A stretch of 64,000 bases of DNA, taken from NCBI RefSeq assembly GCF_001665605.1, contig NZ_LZSV01000035.1, forward strand, positions 124,001 to 188,000, given 5' to 3'. This document shows positions 51,432 through 60,732 of the stretch, piece by piece. The DNA comes from Mycobacterium sp. 852014-50255_SCH5639931. GTDB taxonomy: Bacteria > Actinomycetota > Actinomycetes > Mycobacteriales > Mycobacteriaceae. The position numbers were made by a program, and so were the translations under genes. The notes under the pieces were generated by a model, which searched no databases, was not told the DNA's origin, and saw only the letters and a list, made by a program, of their open reading frames with translations. Position 1 is the stretch's first letter, and each line of letters opens with the position of its first letter.

Positions 51432-53921
51432 CTATTCGTCGGGGTCGCCGCCGTCGGCGTCGCTGCCGCCCCGGATCAACGCCAGCGTTCCGGCCAGCTC
51501 GTCGGGCTTGACCAGCACCTCGCGCGCCTTGGATCCCTCGCTGGGCCCGACGATGCCGCGGGTTTCCATCAGGTCCATCAGCCGGCCGGCCTTGGCGAAG
51601 CCGACGCGCAGCTTGCGCTGCAGCATCGAGGTGGAGCCGAACTGGCTGGACACCACCAGCTCGACCGCCTGCAGGAACACGTCCATGTCGTCGCCGATGT
51701 CGGGGTCGACGTCGGTGCGTTCGCCCGTCGGCTTGGCCGTGGTGACGCCGTCGGTGTATTCGGGCTCGGCCTGGTCCTTGCACGCGTTGACGACGGCGTG
51801 GATCTCCTCGTCGGTGATGTAGGCGCCCTGCAACCGCAGTGGCTTGCTCGCGCCCATCGGCAGGAACAGGCCGTCGCCCATGCCGATCAGCTTCTCGGCA
51901 CCGGCCTGGTCCAGGATCACCCGGCTGTCGGTGAGCGAGGACGTGGCGAACGCCAGCCGTGACGGCACGTTGGTCTTGATAAGCCCGGTGACCACGTCGA
52001 CCGACGGGCGCTGGGTGGCCAGCACCAGATGGATGCCGGCGGCCCGGGCTTTCTGGGTGATCCGCACGATCGCGTCCTCGACGTCGCGCGGCGCGGTCAT
52101 CATCAGGTCCGCCAGCTCGTCGACGATCGCCACGACGTACGGGTACGGCCGGTATTCGCGCTGGCTGCCCAGCGGCGCGGTGATGGCCCCCGACCGCACC
52201 TTCTCGTTGAAGTCGTCGATGTGGCGCACCCGCGACGCCTGCATGTCCTGGTAGCGCTGCTCCATCTCCTCGACCAGCCACGCCAGCGCGGCGGCGGCCT
52301 TCTTGGGCTGAGTGATGATCGGGGTGATCAGGTGCGGAATGCCCTCGTACGGGGTCAGCTCCACCATCTTCGGATCGATCAGGATCATCCTGACCTCTTC
52401 GGGGGTGGCCCGGGTCAGCAGCGACACCAGCATGGAGTTGACGAAGCTGGACTTACCGGAGCCGGTGGATCCCGCGACCAGCAGGTGCGGCATCTTGGCC
52501 AGATTGGCCGAGATGAAGTCGCCCTCGATGTCCTTGCCGAGGGCGATCACCAGCGGGTGGTGGTCGCGACGGGTCGACGGCGCGGTCAGCACGTCGGCCA
52601 GCCGCACCATTTCGCGGTCGGTGTTGGGCACCTCGATGCCCACGGCGGACTTGCCGGGGATGGGGGCCAGCATGCGCACGCTCTCGGTGGCCACCGCGTA
52701 GGCGATGTTCTTCTGCAGCGCGGTGATCTTCTCCACCTTCACGCCCGGCCCGAGCTCGACCTCGTAGCGGGTGACGGTCGGTCCGCGGGTGCAGCCGGTG
52801 ACGGCTGCGTCGACCTTGAACTGGGTGAGCACCTCGCCGATGGCGTCGGCCATGACGTTGTTGGCGGCGCTGCGCTTCTTCGGCGGGTCACCCGCCACCA
52901 GCAGGCTCATCGACGGCAGGGTGTAGGGCCCCTCGACGACGCGGTCGAGCACCTCGGTCTTCTTCTTGTCGCGGCGGCGGCTCTTCCCGATGGCCGGCTC
53001 CGGCGTGGTGGGAATGTCGTCCTCGTTGTCGCGCAGGGCCGCTGCCGGCTCCGCAGTCGCCCAGGCCGGCGGCGGCCCATCTTCGGGATCGAGCGAACTC
53101 TCGTCGTAGAACTCGTCGGAAAAGTCCTGGACCGCACCGGAATCCGCGTCGTCGTCATAGTCGTCGTAGTACTCGTCATCGCCGAGCAGTCGGGCGCCGA
53201 ACATGGCGCGGACGGCGTCGGGCACCTCCCGGATGGTGGTCCCGGTCAGCAACAGCAGGCCGAACATGAAGCCGATGAACAACAACGGCGCCGCGATCCA
53301 CGCCGTCAGCCCGTCGGACAGTGGGCCGCCGATGGCGAAGCCGATGAACCCCGCCGCGCGGCGCCGCGCTTCCGGGTCTTCCGGCGAGCCGGACCACAGG
53401 TGCCGCAAGCCGAGAACGGAAAGCGCGATCAGGGTGGCGCCCAGGATCAGCCTGGGTCGCGCATCGGGGTTGGGCTGGGTGCGCATCAGTGCCACCGCGA
53501 CCGCGGCGGTGACGACCGGAAGCGCCAGGACGCCCGCCCCGATGAAGGTGCGCAACAGCGTGTCGACCCACGCGCCGACCGGCCGGGCGGCGTTGAACCA
53601 CGAGCTCGCGGCGACCACCACGGAAAGGCCGAGCAGCATCAGCGCGATCCCGTCGCGGCGGTGCCCCGGGTCGATGTCGCGGGCCCGGCCGATCGATCGG
53701 GCCGCGCCGCCAGTGCTGCGTGCCGCCATCAGCCAGGTGGCGCGCAGCGCGCGGCCGCCGGTCAGCCCGGCGGCCACCAGCAGCGAGTGGTTTCGCCGTT
53801 TGGCGGGCCTGCTCGGCCGCTTACGGGGCGCCGCCGGCCGCGCGCGACCCGACCCACTTCGCGAAGGGGCCTTTGACCTGCTCGTTCTGGCTTTGGAGCG
53901 GGCGGCGGTCTTGTTAGCCAT
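51432..53921 (-). CDS. ftsK: DNA translocase FtsK
   Basis: Pumps DNA at the septum and activates dimer resolution. The 829-residue protein has a basic N-terminus, about four transmembrane helices, an acidic linker (DDEYYDDYDDDADSG), the motor domain with Walker A GSTGSGKSSF and Walker B YVVAIVDELADLMM, and a C-terminal winged-helix gamma domain (STSMLQRKLRVGFAKAGRLMDLMETRGIVGP) that reads KOPS. ATG 53921 (MANKTAARSKARTSRSK) fits the family; the frame continues to 54191. The 177 bases before the next gene hold only its promoter. Confidence 0.95.
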   Translation of the reverse strand: MANKTAARSKARTSRSKAPSRSGSGRARPAAPRKRPSRPAKRRNHSLLVAAGLTGGRALRATWLMAARSTGGAARSIGRARDIDPGHRRDGIALMLLGLSVVVAASSWFNAARPVGAWVDTLLRTFIGAGVLALPVVTAAVAVALMRTQPNPDARPRLILGATLIALSVLGLRHLWSGSPEDPEARRRAAGFIGFAIGGPLSDGLTAWIAAPLLFIGFMFGLLLLTGTTIREVPDAVRAMFGARLLGDDEYYDDYDDDADSGAVQDFSDEFYDESSLDPEDGPPPAWATAEPAAALRDNEDDIPTTPEPAIGKSRRRDKKKTEVLDRVVEGPYTLPSMSLLVAGDPPKKRSAANNVMADAIGEVLTQFKVDAAVTGCTRGPTVTRYEVELGPGVKVEKITALQKNIAYAVATESVRMLAPIPGKSAVGIEVPNTDREMVRLADVLTAPSTRRDHHPLVIALGKDIEGDFISANLAKMPHLLVAGSTGSGKSSFVNSMLVSLLTRATPEEVRMILIDPKMVELTPYEGIPHLITPIITQPKKAAAALAWLVEEMEQRYQDMQASRVRHIDDFNEKVRSGAITAPLGSQREYRPYPYVVAIVDELADLMMTAPRDVEDAIVRITQKARAAGIHLVLATQRPSVDVVTGLIKTNVPSRLAFATSSLTDSRVILDQAGAEKLIGMGDGLFLPMGASKPLRLQGAYITDEEIHAVVNACKDQAEPEYTDGVTTAKPTGERTDVDPDIGDDMDVFLQAVELVVSSQFGSTSMLQRKLRVGFAKAGRLMDLMETRGIVGPSEGSKAREVLVKPDELAGTLALIRGGSDADGGDPDE

Positions 53922-54098
53922 GTCGGCAAGGGTAGTCGCACCGCCATCATCTGCACCACCCGCCACACTGGTTACGGTTTGGTCATGTGAGCCATCTGAC
54001 GGATGGGCCGTCAGGCCGCGTGAGTAGGGTGACAACCGGTGATTTAGATAACAGAAGTCATGCGCGTCACCCACCCCGTAGCCCCAGGAGGCCCCAGC

Positions 54099-54413
54099 AT
54101 GCCCGTCGTCGTCGTTGCCACCATGACCGTCAAACCCGAATCGGTCGACGCGGTCCGCGACATCCTTACGCAGGCTGTGGAGGAAGTGCACAACGAACCC
54201 GGCTGCCAGTTGTACTCATTGCACCAATCGGGCGAGACCTTCGTCTTCGTCGAGCAGTGGGCCGATCCCGAGGCGCTCAAGGCCCACAGCACCGCTCCCG
54301 CCGTCACCAAGATGTTCACCGCGGCCGGCGACCACCTCGCCGGGGCGCCGGACATCAAGATGCTGCAGCCGGTTCCCGCCGGCGACCCGGACAAGGGTCA
54401 GCTCCGGTCCTGA
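54099..54413 (+). CDS. Antibiotic-biosynthesis-type monooxygenase (Rv2749-like)
   Basis: A 104-residue ABM-domain protein: VVVVATMTVKPESVDAVRDILTQAVEEVHNEPGCQLYSLHQ, then FVFVEQWADPEALKAHSTAPAV. These ferredoxin-like dimers oxidise quinone-type or heme substrates; the substrate is unknown here. AGGAGG precedes ATG 54099. Its TGA overlaps the ATG of the SDR gene (TGATG), so the two work together. TAGGGT at 54027-54032 is a possible -10. Confidence 0.9.
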   Translation: MPVVVVATMTVKPESVDAVRDILTQAVEEVHNEPGCQLYSLHQSGETFVFVEQWADPEALKAHSTAPAVTKMFTAAGDHLAGAPDIKMLQPVPAGDPDKGQLRS

Positions 54414-55231
54414 TGACGCGGCCCCTCGAAGGCAAGATCGCCTTCATCACCGGCGCGGCGCGCGGCCAGGGACGTGCACACGCGGTGCGGCTCGCCGCCG
54501 ACGGCGCGAGCATCATCGCGGTCGACTTGTGCGACCAGATCGCCAGCGTGCCGTATCCCCTGGCCACCGAGGACGACCTGGCGCAAACCGTCAAGCTGGT
54601 CGAGGACACCGGCGCCCGGATCGTGGCCGCCCGTGGCGACGTCCGTGACCGGGCCTCGCTGTCGGCCGCGCTACAGGCGGGCCTGGACGAGTTCGGCCGG
54701 CTCGACATCGTCGTGGCCAACGCCGGTATCGCACCGATGCAGTCCGGCGACGACGGCTGGCGCGACGTCATCGACGTCAACCTCACCGGCGTCTACAACA
54801 CCATCAAGGTGTCCATCCCGACCATGGTCAAGCAGGGCACCGGAGGCTCGATCGTGCTGATCAGCTCGAGCGCCGGACTGGCCGGCGTCGGCAGCCCGGA
54901 CGCCGGTTCCGTCGGCTATGCCGCCGCCAAGCACGGCGTGGTGGGGCTGATGCGGGTATATGCGAATCTGCTTGCCACACAGTATATTCGGGTCAACTCG
55001 ATCCACCCGTCCGGTGTCGAGACCCCGATGATCAACAACGAGTTCACCCGGGAATGGCTGGCCAAGATGGCCGCCGCGACCGACACACCGGGCGCCATGG
55101 GCAATGCCATGCCGGTGGAGGTGCTGGACGTCGAGGACGTCGCCAACGCGGTGGCGTGGCTGGTGAGCGACCAGGCCCGCTACATCACCGGCGTGACGTT
55201 GCCGGTCGATGCGGGCTTCCTGAACAAGTAG
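54413..55231 (+). CDS. Mycofactocin-coupled-type SDR oxidoreductase (Rv2750-like)
   Basis: A 272-residue short-chain dehydrogenase of the carveol-dehydrogenase/mycofactocin class, seen in FITGAARGQGRAHAVRLAADGASIIAVDLC (NAD site), VVANAGIAP, LISSSAG, VGYAAAKHGVVGLMR (Tyr-x3-Lys), and VETPMI. The insert after VDLC (DQIASVPYPLATEDDLAQTV) is characteristic of the class that binds NAD non-exchangeably. The substrate, probably an alcohol, is unknown. Coupled to the monooxygenase gene. Confidence 0.92.
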   Translation: MTRPLEGKIAFITGAARGQGRAHAVRLAADGASIIAVDLCDQIASVPYPLATEDDLAQTVKLVEDTGARIVAARGDVRDRASLSAALQAGLDEFGRLDIVVANAGIAPMQSGDDGWRDVIDVNLTGVYNTIKVSIPTMVKQGTGGSIVLISSSAGLAGVGSPDAGSVGYAAAKHGVVGLMRVYANLLATQYIRVNSIHPSGVETPMINNEFTREWLAKMAAATDTPGAMGNAMPVEVLDVEDVANAVAWLVSDQARYITGVTLPVDAGFLNK

Positions 55232-55235
55232 TCGA

Positions 55236-56108
55236 ATGGCACGGAATCCCGCCGCGCAGACCGCTTTCGGCCCGATGGTGTTGGCCGCCGTCGAACAGAA
55301 CGAGCCACCGGGCCGCCGCCTGGTGGACGACGACCTCGCGGAACTGTTTCTGCCGGCGCCACTGCGCTGGCTTGTCGCGGCCACCCGTGTGGCCCCCGTG
55401 CGCCGCTTGATGATCCGCGGATCGGAGTGGACCGGCCGCGGCCTGTGGGCGAACATGGCCTGCCGCAAGCGTTTCATCGGCGACAAGCTCGCCGAGGCGC
55501 TCGAGGGCGTCGACGCGGTCGTCATCCTCGGTGCCGGGTTGGACACCCGCGCCTACCTGTTGACGCGCCAAGTCCGCGTCCCCGTCTTCGAGGTCGACCT
55601 GCCGGTCAACGTCGCCAGGAAGGTGAAGACGGTCCGGCGGGTGCTCGGCGGGCCGCCGATGTCGGTGCGGCAGGTGGCGTTGGACCTGGAGCGCGACGAC
55701 TTGCTGACCGCCCTGGCCGAGCACGGCTACCGCACCGATTACCGGGCCTTCTTCATCTGCGAGGGAGTCACCCAGTACCTGACCGAAGCCACCGTTCGCC
55801 GGACGCTGGAGGGGTTGCGCGCGGCCGCGCCGGGCAGCCGTTTGGTATTCACCTACGTCCGGCGGGATTTCATCGACGGTACGAATCGGTACGGCACTCG
55901 TACGCTCTATCGCAGCGTCCGCCAGCGGAGGCAGTTGTGGCACTTCGGCTTACAGCCCGAGGAGGTCGGCGAGTTCGTCGATGAATACGGTTGGCGGCTG
56001 CTGGAGCAGGCCGGCCCGGACGAACTCCTCGAGCGTTACGTGGAACCCACGGGTCGCAAGTTGAAGGCGTCGCAACTGGAATGGTCGGCCTACGCGGAAA
56101 AGCTGTAG
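55236..56108 (+). CDS. SAM-dependent methyltransferase, LCMT/PPM1-like (Rv2751-like)
   Basis: A 290-residue protein of the mycobacterial SAM-dependent methyltransferase family (TIGR00027-like). Visible are AVVILGAGLDTRAYLL (SAM site), VPVFEVDLPVNVARKVKTVR, and FFICEGVTQYLTEATVRRTLEGL. The acceptor is unknown. It starts four bases after the SDR stop, so the monooxygenase, SDR and methyltransferase genes look like one operon. A hairpin repeat follows the stop. Confidence 0.92.
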   Translation: MARNPAAQTAFGPMVLAAVEQNEPPGRRLVDDDLAELFLPAPLRWLVAATRVAPVRRLMIRGSEWTGRGLWANMACRKRFIGDKLAEALEGVDAVVILGAGLDTRAYLLTRQVRVPVFEVDLPVNVARKVKTVRRVLGGPPMSVRQVALDLERDDLLTALAEHGYRTDYRAFFICEGVTQYLTEATVRRTLEGLRAAAPGSRLVFTYVRRDFIDGTNRYGTRTLYRSVRQRRQLWHFGLQPEEVGEFVDEYGWRLLEQAGPDELLERYVEPTGRKLKASQLEWSAYAEKL

Positions 56109-56111
56109 GTC

Positions 56112-56161
56112 CGATCGTGGCGACCCGCCTCGCCCGGCTTCGCCGCGCTCGCGATCGCCAC
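56112..56161. repeat. 50-bp hairpin repeat, copy B (methyltransferase/rnj)
   Basis: Matches copy A in 46 of 50 bases, with the same outer arms GTGGCGA/TCGCCAC. It begins three bases after the methyltransferase stop, and its last base is part of the rnj stop codon. Confidence 0.8.
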
Positions 56162-57837
56162 TAGACCTCGATGACCGTCGGCACGATCATCGGCTGCCGG
56201 CGGTACACCTCGCCCACCCACTTGCCGACGGTGCGGCGCACGGCCTGGGCGATGCGGCCCGGATCGGTGATGTTGTCCGCGGCAAGCAGTTCCAGCTCCG
56301 CCTCGACCCGGCGCCCGGCGGGCTCCAGCGCCTTGGGGTCTTCGGAGAACCCGCGCGAATGCAAGTGCGGCGCGGCCACGGGGCGCCCGGTGCCGCGCTG
56401 GACGACGACGGTCACCGCGACGAAGCCCGACGACAGGATGAGCCGTTCCCCCAGCGTGATATCGCCGACGTCGCCGCTGATCAGCCCGTCGACGAACATC
56501 TTGCCGACCGGTACCGCCCCGGCGATCGACGCCGTGCCGGCGACGAGGTCGACGCTGACGCCGTTCTCGGCCAACAGGATCGACTCCTCCGGCACACCGG
56601 TGCTGGCCGCCAGCTTGGCGTTGGCGCGCAGCATCCGCCAGGTGCCGTGCACCGGCATGACATTGCGCGGCCGCACGCCGTTGTAGAGGAACAACAGCTC
56701 GCCGGCGTACGCGTGGCCCGAAACATGCACGCGGGCTTGGGCGTTCGTGACGACGCGGGCCCCGATCTTGGCGAGCGCGTCGATCACGCCGTAGACCGCC
56801 TCCTCGTTGCCGGGGATCAGCGACGACGCCAGCACGATCAGGTCGCCCGCGGTGAGCGTGATGCTGCGATGCTCGCCGCGTGACATCCGCGACAGCGCCG
56901 ACATGGGCTCGCCCTGGGTGCCGGTGGTGATCAGCACCACGCGCTCGGGCGGCATCATCTCGGCGGCGCCGATGTCGATCACGTCGGAATCGGCCACCCG
57001 CAGGAACCCCAGCTCGCGGGCGATACCCATGTTGCGCACCATGGACCGCCCGACGAACGACACCCGCCGGCCCAACGCGACCGCGGCATCGATGATCTGC
57101 TGCACCCGGTCGACGTTGGAGGCGAAGCAGGCGACGATCACCCGACCCTCGGCGCCCCGGATCAGGCGGTGCAGCGTCGGTCCCACTTCGCTCTCCGACG
57201 GCCCGACGCCGGGGATCCCGGAGTTGGTCGAGTCGCACAAGAACAGGTCCACACCGGCGTCGCCGAGGCGGGACATGCCGGGCAGATCGGTGGGCCGGCC
57301 GTCGAGGGGAAGCTGGTCGAGCTTGATGTCGCCGGTGTGCAAGACGGTTCCCGCGCCGGTGTGCACGGCGATCGCCAGCGCATCCGGGATCGAGTGGTTG
57401 ACGGCGAAGTATTCGCACTCGAAGACGCCGTGGGTGCTCCGCTGGCGTTCGCTGACCTCGATGAACACCGGCTTGAGCCGGTGCTCACGGCATTTCGCGG
57501 CGACCAGCGCCAGGGTGAACTTCGATCCAACGACCGGGATGTCCGGGCGCAGCTTGAGCAGGAACGGGATGCCGCCGATGTGGTCCTCGTGCGCGTGGGT
57601 CAGCACCAGCGCCTCGATGTCGTCGAGCCGGTCCGAGATGTGGCGCAGGTCCGGAAGGATCAGGTCCACCCCTGGCTCGTCATGGGTGGGAAACATCACC
57701 CCGCAGTCGATGATCAGCAACCGGCCGAGATGCTCGAAAACCGTCATGTTCCGGCCGATTTCGCTGATGCCGCCCAGCGCGGTGACCCGCAACCCACCAG
57801 CGGCCAAGGGACCAGGAGGGGCGAGGTCTACATCCAC
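56161..57837 (-). CDS. rnj: Ribonuclease J
   Basis: Metallo-beta-lactamase/beta-CASP 5'-exonuclease and endonuclease in mRNA decay. The 558 residues include the metal site LTHAHEDHIGGIPF, HTGDIKLDQ, the beta-CASP region (VIVACFASNVDRVQQI, VFVGRSM-like VSFVGRSMVRN), HVSGHAYAGEL, and the C-terminal domain. Start GTG 57837 gives exactly the recalled Rv2752c length. It follows dapA by 19 bases, probably in one operon. Confidence 0.96.
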   Translation of the reverse strand: MDVDLAPPGPLAAGGLRVTALGGISEIGRNMTVFEHLGRLLIIDCGVMFPTHDEPGVDLILPDLRHISDRLDDIEALVLTHAHEDHIGGIPFLLKLRPDIPVVGSKFTLALVAAKCREHRLKPVFIEVSERQRSTHGVFECEYFAVNHSIPDALAIAVHTGAGTVLHTGDIKLDQLPLDGRPTDLPGMSRLGDAGVDLFLCDSTNSGIPGVGPSESEVGPTLHRLIRGAEGRVIVACFASNVDRVQQIIDAAVALGRRVSFVGRSMVRNMGIARELGFLRVADSDVIDIGAAEMMPPERVVLITTGTQGEPMSALSRMSRGEHRSITLTAGDLIVLASSLIPGNEEAVYGVIDALAKIGARVVTNAQARVHVSGHAYAGELLFLYNGVRPRNVMPVHGTWRMLRANAKLAASTGVPEESILLAENGVSVDLVAGTASIAGAVPVGKMFVDGLISGDVGDITLGERLILSSGFVAVTVVVQRGTGRPVAAPHLHSRGFSEDPKALEPAGRRVEAELELLAADNITDPGRIAQAVRRTVGKWVGEVYRRQPMIVPTVIEV

Positions 57838-57856
57838 TTACGGGCCACCCTTTGGC

Positions 57857-58759
57857 TCACCGGAGCACCGACGCCGCGCGCATATCGGCGGCCAGCGCGT
57901 CAATTTGCTCGGGCGACGCCGGCATTTGCGGCAGCCGGGGATCGCCAACTTCGATGCCCTGCAGGCGCAGCCCCGCCTTGGACATCGTCACGCCGCCCAG
58001 CCGGCTCATCGCGTTGCACAGCGGGGCGACGGAGACGTTGATCTTCCGCGCGGTGGCGATGTCGCCGGAAGCGAAGGCGGACAACATTTCTCGGAGCTGA
58101 CCCGCGGCCACATGAGAGATCACGCTGATGAAGCCGGTGGCGCCCATGGCCAGCCACGGCAGGTTCAGCGCGTCGTCGCCGGAGTAGTAGGCCAGCCCGG
58201 TCTCGGCGATGATCTGGCCGCCGCTGTGCAGGTCGGCTTTGGCGTCCTTGATTCCCACGATGTTCGGATGGGCGGCCAGCGCACGGATGGTCTCGGTCTC
58301 GATCGGGATCACCGAGCGCGGCGGGATGTCGTAGAGCAGCACCGGCAGTTCGGTGGCGTCGGCGACGGCGGTGAAGTGCGCGATGAGCCCGCTCTGCGGC
58401 GGCTTCGAGTAGTAGGGCGTGACCACCAGCAATCCGTGGGCGCCCTCGGCCGCGCAGGCCTTGGCCAGCCGGACGCTGTGAGCGGTGTCATAGGTGCCCG
58501 CGCCGGCGATCACCCGGGCGCGGTCGCCCACCGCCTCCAGCACGACGCGGAGCAACTCTCGCTTCTCGTCGTCGGTGGTGGTCGGCGACTCGCCGGTGGT
58601 GCCGGAGACCACCAGGCCGTCACACCCCGCGTCCACCAGGTGGCTCGCCAGCTGTGCCGCGGCGCCGGTATCGAGGGAGTCGTCGGGAGCGAACGGTGTC
58701 ACCATCGCGGTCAGCACGGTTCCCAACCGGGCCGGGGCGTCGAATCCGACGGTGCTCAC
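57857..58759 (-). CDS. dapA: 4-hydroxy-tetrahydrodipicolinate synthase
   Basis: Condenses pyruvate with aspartate semialdehyde, the first committed step to lysine and diaminopimelate; dapF lies 21 kb away in this window. The 300-residue TIM barrel has VSGTTGESPTTT, VTPYYSKPPQ with the catalytic Tyr, and the Schiff-base Lys in IVGIKDAKAD. GTG 58759 gives the exact family length and has a -10 element seven bases upstream; the frame is open to 58798. Confidence 0.97.
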   Translation of the reverse strand: MSTVGFDAPARLGTVLTAMVTPFAPDDSLDTGAAAQLASHLVDAGCDGLVVSGTTGESPTTTDDEKRELLRVVLEAVGDRARVIAGAGTYDTAHSVRLAKACAAEGAHGLLVVTPYYSKPPQSGLIAHFTAVADATELPVLLYDIPPRSVIPIETETIRALAAHPNIVGIKDAKADLHSGGQIIAETGLAYYSGDDALNLPWLAMGATGFISVISHVAAGQLREMLSAFASGDIATARKINVSVAPLCNAMSRLGGVTMSKAGLRLQGIEVGDPRLPQMPASPEQIDALAADMRAASVLR

Positions 58760-58766
58760 GGTCCTT

Positions 58767-58772
58767 AGGTTA
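58767..58772 (-). promoter_or_regulatory. Putative leaderless -10 element of dapA
   Basis: TAACCT on the minus strand lies seven bases before GTG 58759. Confidence 0.5.
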
Positions 58773-58880
58773 CCTGGCGGCGGCAAGGTATTTGGCAACG
58801 GCGCGGACGTGCGTTGCCCGGGCGGCGGGGGCGGTCAGCCTCAGGAGCCCGGCGGGGTGACTGCAGTGCCGACTGGAATG

Positions 58881-59633
58881 TCAGGCTTCGGTCGCCAGCG
58901 GGCTGGTGGCTACCTCGGTCCCGTCGGCCAGCGTCGAGACCTCGAAGTCGGCGAACACCGCGGGCACGGCGTCGGCGAGCTGGCGCAGGCACTCGATGGC
59001 CAGCCGCCGGATCTCCACGTCGGCGTGCTCGCTGGCGCGCATGGCGATGAAGTGCCGCCAGGCCCGGTAGTTGCCCGTGACGACGATGCGGGTCTCGGTC
59101 GCGTTCGGCAGCACCGCCCGCGCGGCCTGGCGCGCCTGCTTGCGGCGCAAGATGGCGTTGGGTTGGTCGGCGAATTTCGCCTCGAGCTTGGCCAGCAAAT
59201 CGGCGTAGGTGGCCCGGCTGGCGTCGGCCGCCTCGGTCAGGATCCGGCGCAGTTCGGGGTCGTCCTCCATGCCCGGGGGTACGACGACTCGCGAGTCGCC
59301 CTCCGGCACGTAGCGCTGCGACAGCTGCGAGTAGGAGAAATGCCGGTGCCGGATCAGCTCGTGCGTGAGCGATCGCGAAATGCCGGTGATGTAGAACGAC
59401 ACGCTGGCGTGTTCGAGCACCGAAAAGTGCCCGACGTCGATGATGTGCTTGATGTAGCCGGCGTTGGTCGCGGTCTTGGGATTGGGTTTCGACCAGCTCT
59501 GATAGCAGGCCCGGCCGGCGAACTCAACCAGCGCCGCGCCACCGTCGGCGTCGGTGGTCCACGGCACGTCCGGCGGCGCCAGGAACTCGGTCTTGGCGAT
59601 CAGTTGCACGCGTAGCGGCGCGGTCTCGGCCAC
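58881..59633 (-). CDS. thyX: Flavin-dependent thymidylate synthase ThyX
   Basis: Makes dTMP from dUMP with FAD and methylene-THF. The 250-residue protein carries the ThyX motif RHRHFSYSQLSQR, plus SVLEHASVSFYITGISRSLTHELIRH and VTGNYRAWRHFIAMR. GTG 59633 is fixed by family length and a -10 element seven bases upstream. It is a natural partner of dut, which supplies dUMP. The gap of 121 bases to dapA holds dapA's own -10. Confidence 0.97.
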   Translation of the reverse strand: MAETAPLRVQLIAKTEFLAPPDVPWTTDADGGAALVEFAGRACYQSWSKPNPKTATNAGYIKHIIDVGHFSVLEHASVSFYITGISRSLTHELIRHRHFSYSQLSQRYVPEGDSRVVVPPGMEDDPELRRILTEAADASRATYADLLAKLEAKFADQPNAILRRKQARQAARAVLPNATETRIVVTGNYRAWRHFIAMRASEHADVEIRRLAIECLRQLADAVPAVFADFEVSTLADGTEVATSPLATEA

Positions 59634-59640
59634 GGCGCTC

Positions 59641-59646
59641 ACCTTA
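59641..59646 (-). promoter_or_regulatory. Putative leaderless -10 element of thyX
   Basis: TAAGGT on the minus strand lies seven bases before GTG 59633; its TAA is also the stop codon of hsdS. Confidence 0.5.
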
Positions 59647-60732
59647 ACGTGGCAGCCGTACCCGGAGCTCACCCGATATCAGCGGGGGCAGCAGCGCGTC
59701 GCGGACGGCGGACAGCCGCGCGCTCTCGGTGCGACGTGCGTGGCACAGCGCCCCCAGGTCGGTGATCGTTTGCAGGGCCGCGGTCGGCAGGCGCCGGACG
59801 TCCGGGACCATAACTTCCAACAGATCGCGCGGCTGGATCCGCTGATGGCTCCCCGAAGTCCCGGCCACCCGGCGTTGCAGCCGTTCGGAGACGTCGGGTT
59901 GCCGAACGGCCGACCACAGGGCCGAGGCGTCGACGCCGCTCGGTTTCAGGACGACGAACTCGCTGCTGGCCACGGCCATCCGCGGCGGCAGGCTGACCAC
60001 ATTCCAGATTCGCGGAATCCGGGGATTGAGCTTCGCGAACAACACGCACGGCTCCGACAGGAGGAACTTGCCGCTCCTGATGCACTCTGCGCTCGCGGCG
60101 CGGGGCTGCGCCCCGTCATCGAAGGCCGGAAGGCTGAAGTGCGCGACCACGTCGTCGAACTCGGTCACGTTGAGGAACGCCGCCGACCGGCCCGCCAGGC
60201 TGGACAGCCGCACGCGTTCGCGGGCCGACTCCGCGATGGCGACCATCACGTTCTCGGCGGTCTCGATCACCCGTTCGTTGGCGGACACTTTGTCGTCGAG
60301 GGAGCCGAGCAGTTCGGCGATCGCCTGGCGCTGAGGCGCGCCCACGCTGCGCACCGCGACGTCACGCAGGATGCGCTGGCTCAGCAGCGGCTGCCCCGAT
60401 CCGGAGCGGTGATCGCCCAGCCGGCAGGTGTGCAACGCGTAGTACCAATACCGCGTCTCGCGTGGGTCGTTGGCCCGGCATACCAGTGCGTTCTCGGTGA
60501 CCCAGACGTCGGAGTCGCAGTACCGCAGGCTGCCGCACTGCGCCCCGACGCGCCCGAGGACGATCAGCGGGCCGGCCGCGTTGTGTTCGGCCGTGTAACC
60601 GATGGCCCCGTTGGCGCCGTAGACGCGGAAGCAGCCGCCCGGCGCCGGCAGCGGCGCGCCGCCGCCGGTGCTGAAGGCCAGGTGGTCACCCAGTGTGGTG
60701 GTCACCCAGGCGCTCCAATTGTTGGCGTACAA
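59644..60732 (-). CDS. hsdS: Type I restriction-modification specificity subunit HsdS
   Basis: A 362-residue DNA-recognition subunit with two target-recognition halves. The first runs from WSAWVTTTLGDHLAFSTGGGAP through RYWYYAL and QPLLSQRILRDVAVRSVGAPQRQAIAELLGSLDDKVSANERVI (central helix). The second half ends with IQPRDLLEVMVPDVRRLPTAALQ and LSAVRDALLPPLISGEL. The M. tuberculosis counterpart is annotated as a short fragment, so a full-length copy is notable. TTG 60732 overlaps hsdM by 47 bases; GTG 60705 is an alternative. No hsdR gene is present. Confidence 0.9.
   Translation of the reverse strand: MYANNWSAWVTTTLGDHLAFSTGGGAPLPAPGGCFRVYGANGAIGYTAEHNAAGPLIVLGRVGAQCGSLRYCDSDVWVTENALVCRANDPRETRYWYYALHTCRLGDHRSGSGQPLLSQRILRDVAVRSVGAPQRQAIAELLGSLDDKVSANERVIETAENVMVAIAESARERVRLSSLAGRSAAFLNVTEFDDVVAHFSLPAFDDGAQPRAASAECIRSGKFLLSEPCVLFAKLNPRIPRIWNVVSLPPRMAVASSEFVVLKPSGVDASALWSAVRQPDVSERLQRRVAGTSGSHQRIQPRDLLEVMVPDVRRLPTAALQTITDLGALCHARRTESARLSAVRDALLPPLISGELRVRLPR

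Noticed and set aside
58763..58775. IdeR-box-like sequence CTTAGGTTACCTGG before dapA
   Set aside because: Only one half resembles the IdeR consensus, and the palindrome is incomplete. The TAACCT within it is better explained as the dapA -10.
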